A stretch of DNA of 64,000 nt from Eumeta japonica (taxonomy: Eukaryota; Arthropoda; Insecta; Lepidoptera; Psychidae), in assembly GCA_005406025.1 (NCBI GenBank), contig BGZK01000476.1, positions 1 to 64,000 of the forward strand, read 5' to 3'. The notes below the pieces were generated by a model that worked only from the letters and a program-made list of their open reading frames with translations, did no database searches and was not told the DNA's origin. This document shows positions 11,740-24,442 of this stretch, one piece after another. The number at the start of each line of letters is the position of its first letter. The first letter of the stretch is position 1. The position numbers and the translations under genes are program-made.

Positions 11740-12985
11740 GTAAACGAACCTGAAAAAAAAGCTGAAAATCCGGACAGGCACTCCCCTTTTCACAGTCTAA
11801 GGTCGTACTGGGTGTTCGGCGATGTACCTACCGGCACGAAAGTCCATCAGGGAATTGGAAATGCGAAAATGCTTATCGCAAGCACCTACACGGTGACTCG
11901 CAATGAACCGTATCTTCTGTTATTCGTATTTATTTGTATACTTTTACGGCTTCAGTCTATAACATTTGTTCCGATTTGTTTTGCATATTTGTTAAAAGAC
12001 TTTTTTATCGTTCGTCATCTACTATAGATTTGACCTCTCCCATAATTTTTTTTTTACTTTGGTAGAAATACTTGAATCTAACCTGACCTAACGACACTGG
12101 TCTAGTAGGGGTTGAGAGATACAAATGACGGTTGTCACTGATGCGGTGACAGCGGCGCGAATGCTTTAAGTTGATTTAAACACAATCAAGATTTCAATCG
12201 GATAAATTCCAGTGCGGAGACGACCCTCTTGATCTTTTGGCCACTGAGAAACACAAAAATGAGTACTGTATTTACTTTAAATAGAATTTTAGATATTTAA
12301 ATCCTTGATATGTTGAGTCAGATTTCATCACACTCCTCACATACCCTCTCATATTTTTACTCTTGAAATGTAATAATTTTATTAATGATGTAATGTATGT
12401 AATTACTGTTCCAATTCAGTCAGTAGAATCTATAAAATTAAAGTACACACATTCTTAAAAAAAAACATTTAAGCACTGGCCAGTAATGAAATGATAATTA
12501 TTTTAAGTTTTCGTAACTCGGTAATTAAACGCAATTAAGCGAAACGAAAATGAAATAAAAAAATCTTGTCACCACATCTAGAGATTATTATAAAAAGGAC
12601 TTTCCATTCAAAGCTCGTATTTCGTAATAATATCAGTATTCTCAAAACAACTCGAAAAAGTGGAAAAAACTTAATATTTTATTGAATTTCTGTTCAGAAA
12701 AAAATATTTCCAAAGTTTTTGTCTTGAAATATAACACAACAAAATTGCAAATTGAATACACAAATCGATGACTATCTATGTCGTGTACTCGGCCTCTGGC
12801 CAAAATATAAGATGGGTCTATACTTAAAGGTAGAATAGAACCGTGGGAATTCTGTATGTCTGTTTCGTGATCGATTTTCTCAGAAATTTCTTTCAATATC
12901 GTCTTGAAATCGTGTATAAATACAAAACTTTAGAAATTATATTATACACTTTTTAGTGCGTTATATAATTTCGAGAATAGCCGAA
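11740..12985. other. AT-rich intergenic, nothing recognised
   Basis: Frames at 12642-12896 (-) and elsewhere show no recognisable product. Confidence 0.4.
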
Positions 12986-12989
12986 TTAA

Positions 12990-15180
12990 ATTTTTTAGGA
13001 CCCTAAAACGTCAAGATTCAAGATTAGGTGAAAACTCAATTTTCGAAAATCGAGATAAACAATAATTTCGCAATTTAATGAAAGTTTTACGATTTTTCTA
13101 GAGAAGAATTAAAAAAAAAATTAGAGCATAAAATGATAACAATACATGCACAATTATCATCAAAAAAAATTGTTCTAATAAACAAATTTTTCTAATAAAT
13201 AATTCTACATAAATTACTCAGTATTAATTATTTCAAATTGTTTAATGCATTGATAAGTTTTCATTTCTGAAAATTGAGTGTTATAAGTTTTAAGAAGGCA
13301 AAATATCGATTGCGAGTATAATTTTATTTAGAACGTGGTAATTTAAAGATATCGATATTTGTATTTCTACATAAGGGGTGGTTGACATGGAGATAAAGGG
13401 GGATCTTAAGCACTGATAGAAAATTAAAGATTTAGAATTTTGTGAAATAAGAACATATTAAACAAATGATATTCAGCATGTTTTTAAAAACATCATAAGA
13501 AGACAACCTTGAAGACAATCTTAGTGCACATAGCACCAAGGTGTTAGTTCGAATGGTGTTTGCTCTTAGAATTCAAAAATTTGTAAATAATAAAATAAAA
13601 CACTATTTCTTTTAATTTTTCGACTACGGTGTCTTTTGAATGCGTCTTTGTATTTTCATCTACTTTACGGCATTCGACGCAATTTTGTAAGCAAACAAAT
13701 ACGAAATAAATTTGACCCTGTAAACAATCCCTAAAATTTTCGTTATTATTTTATCGACATGTCTTTAACCGCCATTAGTTTTAAATACTCTCAAATATTT
13801 GAAAGATGGTTGACCCTTCAGGCCATCTCTGGACTTTTTCCTATTTTTGAGTTCAGTGTTCAAAGGCTCATCAGCCTAAAAAGAGCGACTTTAATGTGTT
13901 TACAAGTCTTCCACGCTCAAAAACAATATAATTCTAATACGTTCTGAACTCTATGACTTTAATAATCTACAAACGATTTTCAATAATTCAACTACGGTTT
14001 GTTTCGAACACAATGTTCTATTTTGATCTGGTGTACGGCATCCGACGCAGTTTTTTTTAATGGAAAAGGGTGGTCGTGTATTAAAAACCATTCCATAAAG
14101 AATGCAACACGTTGTTTTGTAAAACTCTTTTATTCGAATTTTTCGTTAACGACATCTCTCAAACGCCGAAACCGTACCCACCGCCTTTTGGTAGAGTTTA
14201 AGATTGGCATTGTTTTTTAAGCAGAAGAGCTGGTCAGATTTAGGAATTAATCGGCTGAGTTATTTAAAAGATGTTTTAAAGAAACATTTCCTAATAATTT
14301 TTCAAAACATACACACGCACGCACGAACGCACGTACGCACACACGCATATAAATAGACATCACCCGTAAAACAGTCAAAATAGATTCTTAAGATCCTAAA
14401 ACGTCGGCGTCCACAGAAAATTCTATTTTCAAAATTCGGTCTGAAAATAGTATCTTACCAATTTATTTTTATCAATTTTAATAGCGCAAAGTTAAATAAC
14501 CTAAAACCGTATTGCTTAAGAAAATGCCTTAATTACATTGTATCACATGTTTTGCAGAAGATATTGTAGTATTTATTTTTTACATTAGTTTATCACGAAC
14601 TTCGTAATACCGGCAAACGCGAAACTTATTTACTTATTTTTATATTATGTGATCGTAAAAAACCTATAATATTATAATTCTGTAATATTTATATTCATAT
14701 TACCCTAATGTAATAAGTATTTAATAGTTTTTAACGTAAAATAAATTCACGCTCGCGTAGTTTTACATAAACTCTAAAAGCTACACGAATGAAGTATAGG
14801 CAATAAGGATTATCGATGTTACCGCAAAGTCCGTACGTAAATCTTTAAATACACGACACGTTCACGAACACACGCAGTACTCCACTATGAGTCATTTCGG
14901 GCTTACAGTATTGCGGCGTTCACAAGTCTAGGTGTACTACAACCTATTGCTAAACTTTAATTCTAACTTTTTGTTTCATAAAAAACGAACGACATACGGT
15001 ATTTTCCAAAATACAGTATTTCGGTACGAAATTCTGATTTGCACGTAATATATTTTTAACCTCCCGCTTTGAAAATGTAATTATTTTCAAAAATGAGATA
15101 GTTACTTTTTTCTGTCCTGTTTTCGAAAATTAAGGTTTCATCAGATCTTGACGTTTCAGTGTCCTATAAATTTATTTTGA
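12990..15180. repeat. Inverted-repeat complex of an unclassified dispersed family
   Basis: The block at about 12998-13055 (ACCCTAAAACGTCAAGATTC ... TTTTCGAAAA) recurs as an imperfect reverse complement at about 15118-15172 (TTTTCGAAAATTAAGG ... ATCTTGACGTTTCAG). A third, direct, diverged copy lies at about 14390-14440 (ATCCTAAAACGTCGG ... TTTTCAAAATTCGG). Simple CA/CG-type tracts sit beside two of the copies (14311-14350 and 15215-15265). I read this as two or three nested or opposed copies of one repeat. Family unknown. Confidence 0.5.
14310..14350. repeat. CA/CG-type simple repeat
   Basis: Imperfect ACACGCACGCACGAACGC units. A similar tract on the other side of the inverted complex at 15215-15265 contains ACACAC and GTGTGT stretches. 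Confidence 0.7.
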
Positions 15181-15599
15181 GCGTGAGGTCTGTATGTATG
15201 TTGTCACACATCACGAGTTACATACAAACACACACCAACATATGTGTGTACGTATGTGTATGTAAACCCTTCATAGCTTTTGAACTGACTAACAGATCAA
15301 TACACAGTTTGCGGTATTCGAAAGGAATCATTTCATAAAAATCAGTTGATTTGTTCAAAAGATATAATTGGAGAAAAATTTAATAAGACAGTTTTTTTAT
15401 AACTTTTCTCAAATTACTCTACTCGCAAATTTCAAAATCTAACCAGCATTCTGATTATGTAGAAACCAACGTCGACCGTTACAAGCTACTCTAAAATTGA
15501 TTAGTACGTTCGAGATAAATCGTTAACTAAATATTTGCAAAAACTATTTTTCAAAATAACTTCTAAAATTATTGTTGGATTAATGTTTGATAACGGCCA

Positions 15600-15860
15600 A
15601 ACCTGAAAACATTGATTTTTTGAGGTCCAGTACTATAATTTAATGGTAAGTATATTTTTGAAGACTTTAAGCTCGAAAGTAGCAAAAAGTTTCAGGGATG
15701 GCCTACCATGTCAAAGGTTTTTCGAATTTTTGAGTCGAAAAATTTTAAAGATAGATCTTTTAGCCATGAGCCAACTGTATTTTGAAGCCGAGGAGTTCAA
15801 AAAATACATCGATGAATAAATCGGGAAGTTTTATTCATGCTAGGCAGGATCAACCGTTGA
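15600..15860. repeat. Dispersed repeat related to 63190-63680
   Basis: Phrases such as GACTTTAAGCTCGAAAGTAG, TTCAGGGATGG and GAGTTCAAAAAATACATCGA mirror, in opposite orientation, AGCTCAAAAACTCTAG, ACCATTACTGAAACTG and TTGAACTCAATACATCGATT near 63470-63580. It is a member of an uncharacterised dispersed family. Confidence 0.45.
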
Positions 15861-16014
15861 ACAGATTTTTTTACATATTTCACAACGTAACTCCTAAGAC
15901 GTAAAATAAGTATAAAGGTAATTCAAAACAAAATGGCACCCGCAAATTCCAACTAGCACATCAGCGAAATTTCAGGTTGTAATATTTCATTGCGAAAACA
16001 AGTCGGGCTATGAA

Positions 16015-16135
16015 ACGAACTGCGCCGGCGCTGTCCTTATGAACACATCCGACAATGGGGGCGCCGAGCCCACCTGATCCAGCGCACGGCGCGGGCGTGC
16101 GCGTAATAACCCTTAAGGGGCGGTCACAGCAATAT
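16015..16135. other. GC-rich island
   Basis: A short CpG-rich block (GCGCCGGCGC, GCGCACGGCGCGGGCGTGCG) in AT-rich DNA. No frame of note. Possibly regulatory or part of a repeat. Confidence 0.25.
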
Positions 16136-16254
16136 TTTGGTGAGACTCCGTATATGAGGGTACACTTTCTACGACAAAAACAAGAGATCTCGAATATTTG
16201 CGAATAAGCAATTTATAGACGTTGACGTATTTGATACAAATTTACATAGTTACG

Positions 16255-17480
16255 AATAAATATATGGCCAAATGCGAGTCGGACAGCACACGAAGTGTTT
16301 TCTACCAGCATAGAGTATATTTGTTTTATGTGCTTACAAAAAAAGTAGGAAATTCTTTCAATTCATTAAAAAACCAAACACATTTTCACTAAAAGGAAAG
16401 CCCTAGGACAGCTGGTGAGAAAGTTGTATCAGCTTATGAACCGCAGGTCGCAACTAACGCTAGAAAATAAGCTTCTTAAAGTACAAGGCCATATTTATAC
16501 CGACATGGACATCCGGCTTACTTTGGGGCACGGCCTCAAACTCCAACCTTGAAATACTTCAACGCTTCTAGCCAAGGACCTTTGCATGATAGGTGACGCA
16601 CCATGGTACTTAAAAGACGAGCGACTGCATCGAGAATTAAGAGTAAAAACTATAAAGCAGGATGTAGCTGATTCCCTGAAAAAATACCAAAAAAGAATGC
16701 AAAATCATCCACACCGATTAGCGAGAAATCTAATAACAAATCAACCTAAAACAACATTCAGAGATTAAAGAGACGAGCGCAGCAAGATCTACTTAGACAA
16801 TAGTTATGAGGACATATTTGGGCGTATCACTCGATACTGCACCAAACACGACTGAGAAAACATCATAAAATCCAGCTGAATATAGTAAAGACAGATTGCA
16901 GGATATGTGAGAGAAAAGGATTCAAATTTTTATTATTTGTTTGTTTCACTTCATAGTTTGTGTTATGATCACACAAATTTAGGATTTTTTATGTAAAGAT
17001 AGGACGGACGGACGGACGGGTGGAGGTGCAACCGACGGGGACTCGGCAATAGGGTGCCAATGGGAGCCTTTGGAACCATAAAAACCATTGATACACATTC
17101 TACCCGGTTGACTATTATAGGAAGACTCACATATAGACAAGGATCTGGTGTTGAAAATGTCTACTGCTGCTTTATTAATGTTTGTACAATCTATGACATA
17201 CCTAAGAGTTAGAATTTCCTCTATCGATGCAGCGACATGCATACACATGTACCCTTGAGTATTTTGATGCATTTTATCTTTCGCGCAGGCTTCACTACGG
17301 TTCATCTCTACACCACAGAAGAAAGTGTTGATGAATATTGTGATGAGTGTGCGCTGGAATTAAAAAAAAACACTAGAGCAGACTTGCTCAGAAGCAGGCG
17401 AACAGCCTAGAGGATAGGCTATTATTACCTTCATTCTAACATCTCTGAGTAAATACTTGGTTTTAGTACCTCGAGTAATA
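16255..17480. other. Mixed region with repeat end and small frames
   Basis: GGCCAAATGCGAGTCGGAC at 16265-16283 resembles the end of the AGGGTTCCGTA repeat family. A 60-codon + frame at 16586-16768 and a 108-codon minus frame at 16979-17305 have no recognisable domain. A GGAC/GACG simple tract lies at 17002-17019. Probably decayed repeat sequence. Confidence 0.35.
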
Positions 17481-17964
17481 TCTTTGCAATATCTTAAATA
17501 ATATTTTGCATCATTGTGCCTCTTTGATAAACATCTATATTTTTATTAAATTTTTTTACTAATTTGTTGAAAGCGAAGTCATATAAAATCAATTAAAATC
17601 TAACGAAATGTGGAAAAATATTTTATTTTAATATCGAAAACGTCTGTTTTATACAGACGTTATACAGTTCATAAAAGCTTATGCATTATATTTATTTTTA
17701 TAGTCACAAACCTTTATATAACCAAATGTAGGTGGATGATTGCACAGATCTCCAGAAAGAAATGGATACATGTAACAGGAGTGTATTTATTTCTATGTCA
17801 AAGAGCTTTATGCCTCTAATTGTTAAGCATAAACTTAAAATACGATTTAGCACTTTATGCGCTAACAAATTGAACAGATTATTTTTGTTTTTTTTTTAAA
17901 TCTATGTTACTTAATTAACAACATTTTGTTAACGTGTACGTTAAACTCAACTACCACGTTTGTC

Positions 17965-18575
17965 TACATTTTTAGGGTTCCGTACCTCAAAATGAAAACC
18001 GGAATCTTTGTAGGATTGCTTTGTTGTCCATCCGTCCGTCTATCAAGACCCTTTATATGGAAGATGCGTGGAGGTATCCAGTTGAAATTAAAATCCATAT
18101 ACTCAAATCCACAGTCCCTTGAAGTTGTACAAACATCAAACTTCTAAATTAACGTGAAAAAAAGATACGGCAGTTTATGCCGCAACAAACATATATTTTA
18201 ACACTCTCAAAGGAACCAAAACTTATAGGGAATCAAAACAAAACATAACAAAATTTTCTGTTGATCTAGGGCTATGAAATTTGCCAAGTAACATCGTTTT
18301 ATACTACAAGTATAGAAAAAAAATTGAAAATAATATATTTATAATTAAATCATAAAAATAACTTTGATTAGGTTGCCTAACTGGTTTAGGTATGAACTGT
18401 TAGTATAACCACAGTTCCTTGTAAGCATGTTATTATAGGTTTTGGAAACTGAATTTCTGGAAAAGCTTTGAAAAAATTGCGAGACTTGATTCCTGAACTA
18501 TTTATAATATGTACTAGCAAATTTGTACGGAACCCTCAGTGCGCGAGTTCGAGTAGCACTTGTCCGGTTTTTAAT
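17965..18575 (+). repeat. Dispersed repeat with AGGGTTCCGTA ends
   Basis: It begins with TTTAGGGTTCCGTACCTCAA and a TCCATCCGTCCGTC tract, and ends with GTACGGAACCCTCAGTGCGC followed by CACTTGTCCGGTTTTTAA. The start GGGTTCCGTAC and the end GTACGGAACCC are exact inverted repeats. I recall this arrangement as very common in moth and butterfly genomes. No transposase is visible, so the class is unclear. Confidence 0.65.
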
Positions 18576-19495
18576 TAAATGCGCTACTTTATTTGTTTTT
18601 CGCCATAAAATTCACTTGTTTATCTGTAGCTCAATAAATGGGGAGTGCTTTTGTTCATTGCACGAACAGTGTGTTAACCTCCGAACAATTCGAAGTTATT
18701 GAGTTACAAAGAAAACACGCTATTATTTACTATATTTTAACACAAAGTGTATGGCATAGCGTTAAATCTGTGTGTTTTTCTATAGGAAGTGGATTTTACA
18801 TGAAGTTAAAACTATAAATGAAAGAGAATATCAAAGTAAAATGTAAGAATTTTTCATTATTTGTAATTTTCATATAATTTTATTTACTTTTTGCAAATAT
18901 TGAGAAAATACAGTCTTTCATTATGAAATAGGACCAACGCATTAATTTAGGTATTATAAGATTAATCACGGCTCTTTTTCCGTGCTTATTGTAAATTGTT
19001 CCTATTTTACTTCAGTACTAAACATCGTATTTCTAAAATATAACAAATAAATTTAAAAAAAAAACTTTTACGAAGTATAGAAGTTTTCAAGACCTTCAAA
19101 TTATTTACACGAAAATGGTACATTCAATAACAACACAATTTCATCATTTATTTGTTTATTCACTTGTTTTTTGCAGAAAAAAAAGACCTTTTTTTACATA
19201 AATTCTTTTCCCCTTTAGCAAAACGCAGGCCACAGCCATTTTTACTACGACACATACACAGCAAGGCGGAGGACAACCGGATAATTTAACTTGTTAGACC
19301 CTCATCAATTATTCTTCTCGGAGCCAGCGCTCAGCCCTTCAAGGTCCGCGTCGAGTTTCTAAGTTAAAACCTAACTTTACATGTGATCCTTCTCAAAGCG
19401 GAAACCGTAATTGACTATGAAGTTAAAATTATGGGCAGCCGGAGTGCGCGCAAATTTACAGTACAGTAATTTACTTTCTATTGATATATATTTAT
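18576..19495. other. AT-rich intergenic, nothing recognised
   Basis: No recognisable gene or repeat. A moderately GC-rich patch lies at 19240-19350. Confidence 0.4.
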
Positions 19496-19500
19496 TTAAT

Positions 19501-19515
19501 ATGGAGAGTTTACAG
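19501..19515 (+). CDS. Candidate short first coding exon (weak)
   Basis: ATGGAGAGTTTACAG is followed at once by GTAAGTTAA, a near-perfect splice donor, so it could be a five-codon first exon. An AT-rich leader precedes it. I could not find a convincing partner exon in phase. The next frames, at 19747-20048, lack a good acceptor. A consensus donor can arise by chance in 64 kb. Confidence 0.12.
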
Positions 19516-19844
19516 GTAAGTTAATGGAAACTTAAATATTTTTACATATTTAAAGAAATAAATATAATAAAATAAACGTCGAAACATAAAAGAATAATAA
19601 AAAAAAGTTTGTTTGACTATACATTTGTTTAAATAAAAGCCTTAAATTCGAAAGTTCATTATCACATTCGCCGAAAGCTGACCAGATTGTAGTAAATACA
19701 TTCTCTTCGTTCAACTTAGTTTATTATGTAAAAAAAAATTGATGACATGTTAACTGCTCAGCACAAAACAAAGCATAAGCGTTACAGTTTAGCATTATCG
19801 GCCTGGCGTGTATTTGAACAAGTTGCACTAATTAAAAAATATAA

Positions 19845-20048
19845 ATGCATTTGGAAAGATCTGAATCCAGTTCGTCTACGAAACCGCCCCTTAACGCAGC
19901 ACTCTATCATCGTTTTATCCGGACACGTAAGCTGTCTTTTTCAAACTCTCCTACAAGTAGCAAACGATGTTTTCAGAGATCACCTTCTATGAAACCGGTT
20001 GAGATTGCATATTGTGAAGTGAACCGCCGCTTTCTTATTGGGATGTAA
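19845..20048 (+). CDS. Candidate small ORF or exon, unknown (67 codons)
   Basis: The frame runs from an ATG in AT-rich sequence to a TAA and has a more protein-like composition than its surroundings. It is rich in Ser and basic residues, with short RTRKLSFS and RSPSMKP stretches that resemble phosphorylated linkers, then a hydrophobic/basic end. An overlapping frame at 19747-19992 is also open, so at most one is real. No domain is recognised and no clear splice sites frame it. It may be a decayed element or chance. Confidence 0.2.
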   Translation: MHLERSESSSSTKPPLNAALYHRFIRTRKLSFSNSPTSSKRCFQRSPSMKPVEIAYCEVNRRFLIGM

Positions 20049-20199
20049 AATGTATGGTTCACTTGACAATATCGCAACAGTTAAATAGGCCCATTGACCG
20101 CGGTTGAGTCATCTTTCTGTGGACATTGAAATTTAATTAAAATGAACGCAATAAAATATTGTCGAGACACCTGTGAATGATATAACGGCTGAGCGTGCC

Positions 20200-20620
20200 G
20201 GAATTCCAAATTAACCCTTGAAATGAAACACGCCTCGAGCTAACGACTTAGTTCTTAAGCCGAGTCTTAAGTCGTTCACGAACGCCATTTTCATTAAAAG
20301 AACGGCAACAGTAGATGATCGTTTTTCACAATCCCTATGAAGGTCATCGGTGCGGGGTGAGCGGGAAAGTGGAAGGTGTATCACCAAAAATACGCCGAAA
20401 GTAGCGCGGAGTAATCACCCATCGCACCACACCCGGACGAAACAAGCGCAAGTGCAGTCCTCTCAGGTGTCAATATGATGTCCCACGTGGCGTAAACCCT
20501 GACGAGAACGGCACGAAGGGCTGATGTAACGTCGGCATTGCCTTAAATCAAAAGTCTCGTGGCACTGCGGCCGCGATTTCAACAAGGTTTAAAAGTTGTC
20601 GCATGTTCTGTGGGCCTAAC
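20200..20620. other. GC-richer unique-looking block
   Basis: No frame, RNA or repeat recognised. The base composition is clearly richer in GC than the flanks, with several CACGTG- and CGTCA-like words. Possible conserved noncoding DNA. Confidence 0.2.
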
Positions 20621-21132
20621 ATGACCGCCTAAGTATAATCTCTCTGTGAGGCTGTCCTTCTTTCGCTAAAATAATGAATAAAAGAAGTGGTCCCATAGAG
20701 AGACTCTTCTCTAGAGTTTCATGTTTGGTTTGCTGAAGGATTGCCAGGTTTCTGGAGGTTTGATCTTTGCATTTGAATACTGGAATATAAATTCTGCCTA
20801 AATTTTATCCAATGTAGAATAAAATAAAATGTCCTATCTTATTGCAAAAAAAAAAAGAAAGAAAAATAACAAATAAACATAATACACTGAACAAATGTTG
20901 ATGATATCACTGAACTACTTACTGCATATAGAAGTACGCCAAATGTGGCAATAATATAAAACCAGTTTTTATATACATGTAAATTATTTATGTATCGAAA
21001 ACAAAGGCATGTAATACAATATAAAATACGAAAAATATATAAAAAATTAATTATTGTCAGCGACGGTGTAAACAGGGATTATGGTAAATATGCGAAAAAA
21101 AATATCAAACAAGAGATGATGTGCTTATTTTT

Positions 21133-21380
21133 TACTAGCTTTCCGCCCTCGGCTTCATCCACGTGTATACAGAATCAGTTCTTTCAACTTTTATATGGAA
21201 AAATCTCAATATAGTTTCCAGTTTCAATTCTGATTACGGTGCTGTTTCGATGTAGTTGCATCAAAGGTAAAAACGTAATTCGATTACTCTTACGAATTAG
21301 ATTTTTACTTTTAGTGTAACCTGTCGTTAAATTTAAGCCCTCTACGATGGTTCAAATTTCTAATGATCGCTATCATTGAT
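21133..21380 (+). repeat. Dispersed repeat, CTAGCTTTCCGCCC type
   Basis: It starts ACTAGCTTTCCGCCCTCGG CTTCATCC, a degraded form of a common lepidopteran repeat head (CTAGCTTTTGCCCGCGGCTT-like). An inverted relative ends the window at 63944-63978. The 3' limit is uncertain. Confidence 0.45.
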
Positions 21381-21399
21381 CCCTTGAGATCGTCTGGAG

Positions 21400-22650
21400 C
21401 AGGTTACTTAAGGTGTTCTCCGAGGTTGAAGGCGAGTTAGTTAATTTGAGGTTAAAAATTGATTGGTCAATTCACTCATGGTCAGGATCAAGTCGAATAC
21501 TTCCACGTTTGAAAGCAACTGAACTCATAATGCACTGAGTGTGGTCATAACTTGACACAATGACAAAAGGACTACAACGTGACATAGGTTGTAGGCAATT
21601 GGTATAAAATGATTAAGATAGTTTTCAGTACTCAATTATAAGTGCATTAATTTTTTTAGTACTAACAATGATGAAAGACTAGGGGCTTCTTAAAAATGGG
21701 TAAATCTGTTCCATGTCAAAATTTATAAGAAAAATATTTTATTATATTAGGATTCAGTTTTTAAAAAACATATACTAGAGACTGAATGCTAGAAACACAA
21801 ATACTAGATATCTGCAAAGTAAGTACCTCATTGTGTATTTATTTAAATGAAAAAATATCTGGATATCGGATGGGCACCTGAATTCTGAATAACTTACGTA
21901 CTGCGGTATCGAATTACCATATACCCTTATGTACGTACTTTGTGGGTAGATAATTCTAGAAATAAGACAGGAAATCTAGAATTACATTTATTTTTAGGTC
22001 CAAAACAAATAAGTCGTTTCTTAACATAGAATCTGATTAGAATAGAAAGACTGTTTTCACATAAATTTAATGAATGCAAGTCATATTTCTTTGTTATAGA
22101 ATGAGAGTCTGTTCCAAATGCATCCAACATCAAAACAGATCGAACTGAAAATTAGTGTTAAATTGAATGATAATATGAAATATCATATACGTTTAAACTA
22201 ATGAGCCAATTTTAATTATGTTCATTAATAGGGTACAAAGAGTATTGAGAGTATTTTACTACACTGACCAACCATTACCCTGAAATTCAAGTAGGTAAAT
22301 CATATATGTGTTTTTCAGGTGAGTGTATCCACATTCACTCGTCAGTAATGGTTACGCAAATTTGTTCTACGTAGGTGATACGTTAATATTCACTGACCCT
22401 TATTGAGCGTGTCTTTCATTTTTTTTTATTTATGAACCTTATTTAGCCCATGAAAAAAAATTACGTACCTTATTATGAGTAGATCCATTATTGGCAAACT
22501 GTTTTATTACTGCGAAAGAAGGTTGAGAAATAGCTCTCATAATTTTATTTGATATTCTGATAAGTCATCAACCAGTTCTATATTTTTTCACAACAAAAAA
22601 TATGCATCTGAATAGTGAAAAATTACTATTTGTTGTTATTGATTGTTATT
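21400..22650. other. AT-rich intergenic, nothing recognised
   Basis: The minus frame at 21927-22133 shows no recognisable product. Confidence 0.4.
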
Positions 22651-22654
22651 TTTA

Positions 22655-23090
22655 GGGTCTGTTAAGTCGGTTTGACAAAAAATTAAACCCTCATTTCTAT
22701 GAGGTTTCTTTTTTTGCACAATGTTTTTGCAAGGTTTTACCATTTTCCTCGAAAGTGACACTCATATTCAAAATTAATGTATGTACCAACATTTCGATTT
22801 AATCGGTCCAGTAGATTCGGAGTAAATTGCCTACAACAGACGGACTGTTCTTAACACAAGTAATTCTTAACTTTACTTCAATCGAAAAAGCCTATCTTAA
22901 TATAAAATGACAAATCTTTCAATATTTTGCTTTAAAATTTCCATTTGCAGTTGTTTTAGCTATCTCCAAAACCATTGAACAAAAAACTGAAAAAACAAAA
23001 TAATTTTAAATTAACTGCAACAGACGGACAGACAGACATACAAGTAATCCTAATAGGGTTCTTTTTTTACTTTTAAGTACCCTAAAAACG
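22655..23090 (-). repeat. AGGGTTCCGTA-family relative, opposite orientation
   Basis: It ends with CAACAGACGGACAGACAGAC, AATAGGGTTCTTTTTTTACT and AGTACCCTAAAAAC (23021-23089). That is the diverged reverse of the start of the 17965 element, including its Cys-rich simple tract read backwards (GTCTGTCTGTCCGTC). Limits are approximate. Confidence 0.5.
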
Positions 23091-23296
23091 TGGCAGATAA
23101 CATATTATCCATACGAAACCCTCTTCAAGTGACTTAAACTTGCACTTCTCCTTTTTTTTGTTCACTCATTTCCGCAGCAAGTGTGCTTTTGTTGTTGTTT
23201 TAAGCTTTAAATGTTTACTCCTAAGATTTTTTTTATATTTACTCATAACAGAATACGTTGTCTTCCGATTTTTTCTGATTTATCTGAAAGCCACAG

Positions 23297-23379
23297 ACGA
23301 CAGCTACCGAGCCTTATCGCGGCAGAGGAGCACGACGCCGCGTGGTGGCCGACCGGCGGGGGCGCGGCGACTTCGCAAA
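23297..23379 (+). CDS. Candidate exon, basic residue-rich (weak)
   Basis: A GC-rich block sits directly after a pyrimidine-rich run ending in CTGAAAG and before AAAGTATGAG, a usable donor. Two frames are open. One encodes SYRALSRQRSTTPRGGRPAG followed by ARRLRK; the other contains AAEEHDAAWWPTGGG. The abrupt GC change and the splice-like borders are suggestive. No neighbouring exon in phase was found. Confidence 0.15.
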
Positions 23380-24430
23380 GTATGAGATGGAATTTTCAGA
23401 AAGTATTGTTACGATGAAGTTTTACGTTTCTCCGTCGTGGTGCTTCTAAAACAAATTTCTTTTTTTTTGTGGTCGCTTTAATGAAAACATTGGTATTGCT
23501 TTACAAAAACACGAACAAAGTACAACTGCTATGAAAATGCGTCGTTAATTTGTTTTAATTAGTAGTCCCAGTCTACAGAAGTATACAGGCTGTAATTAAT
23601 AGCGCATACGGAGATGGCTAATCTTCACATTCTACGTCATCAAGGGAAGGGTGTCGCCACCAGCACCGGTCCGCCTGCGCTATATCAGCTATCTTTCGTT
23701 TTGACAACAGCACATTGCGCACACACCTTTTCTCCTAATCTTTAAAACTTATTTACCAAGAATCATTCCATTACACTATACACTGTTCAATTACATTGAT
23801 TTACAAAGTGAGGAAATTATACTTCCTATCTACCTCTCTTTACGGCGCACGCTAGAAGCAACCCGCAACCCGCATGGTGACATGTCGTCAAATTGTTATC
23901 AGTGACTTCGTACTAATGATAACTCTATATTGCTTAGGACCTGTTCCTTATTGGATAAGATACATTTCGCACACATAGCGATCTCAAATCCGATCGATAT
24001 TTTAATCCCGGTTGCAATCCTATTCTAGATTTATTACGAAGTTGAAAGTTTGTTGGAATGACGAATAATTACTATTAAATACAAACATTTTCTAAATGTC
24101 ATTAGGGACAAAAAGGTGTGAGGCAGAGGATGTAGGGGGAAAGGGTAAAGAGGTCCAGCCCAAAACGTGACAGGTCACATAAATAGTTTTACTTTAAACT
24201 TATAATTGTTTATAATAAGAATTGTTAGCATATTTAGTAGCTGTAGTTAACATTTCTAAAGGATTTTATAAAATTTTGAGGTGCGATTACTGTATAGCTC
24301 TAGATACAAAACTTATTATACAAGAAAAGAACGCATTTTGATAAAGGATTCGATTGCTTTAAAATAATTTGAGAGAAAACTTTTTTTTCTGTGCTGGAAC
24401 TGTAACGGTTTAGATTGCATCTCATCAAGT
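23380..24430. other. Intergenic, nothing recognised
   Basis: Small GC-richer patches occur at 23630-23690 and 23840-23890, but no supportable gene or known repeat. Confidence 0.4.
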
Positions 24431-24442
24431 GCAATCCTTTTT

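Noticed and set aside
17640..17670. Small hairpin AACGTCTGT...ACAGACGTT as a terminator
   Set aside because: A 9-bp stem is expected by chance in 64 kb, and rho-independent terminators do not apply to this eukaryotic sequence.
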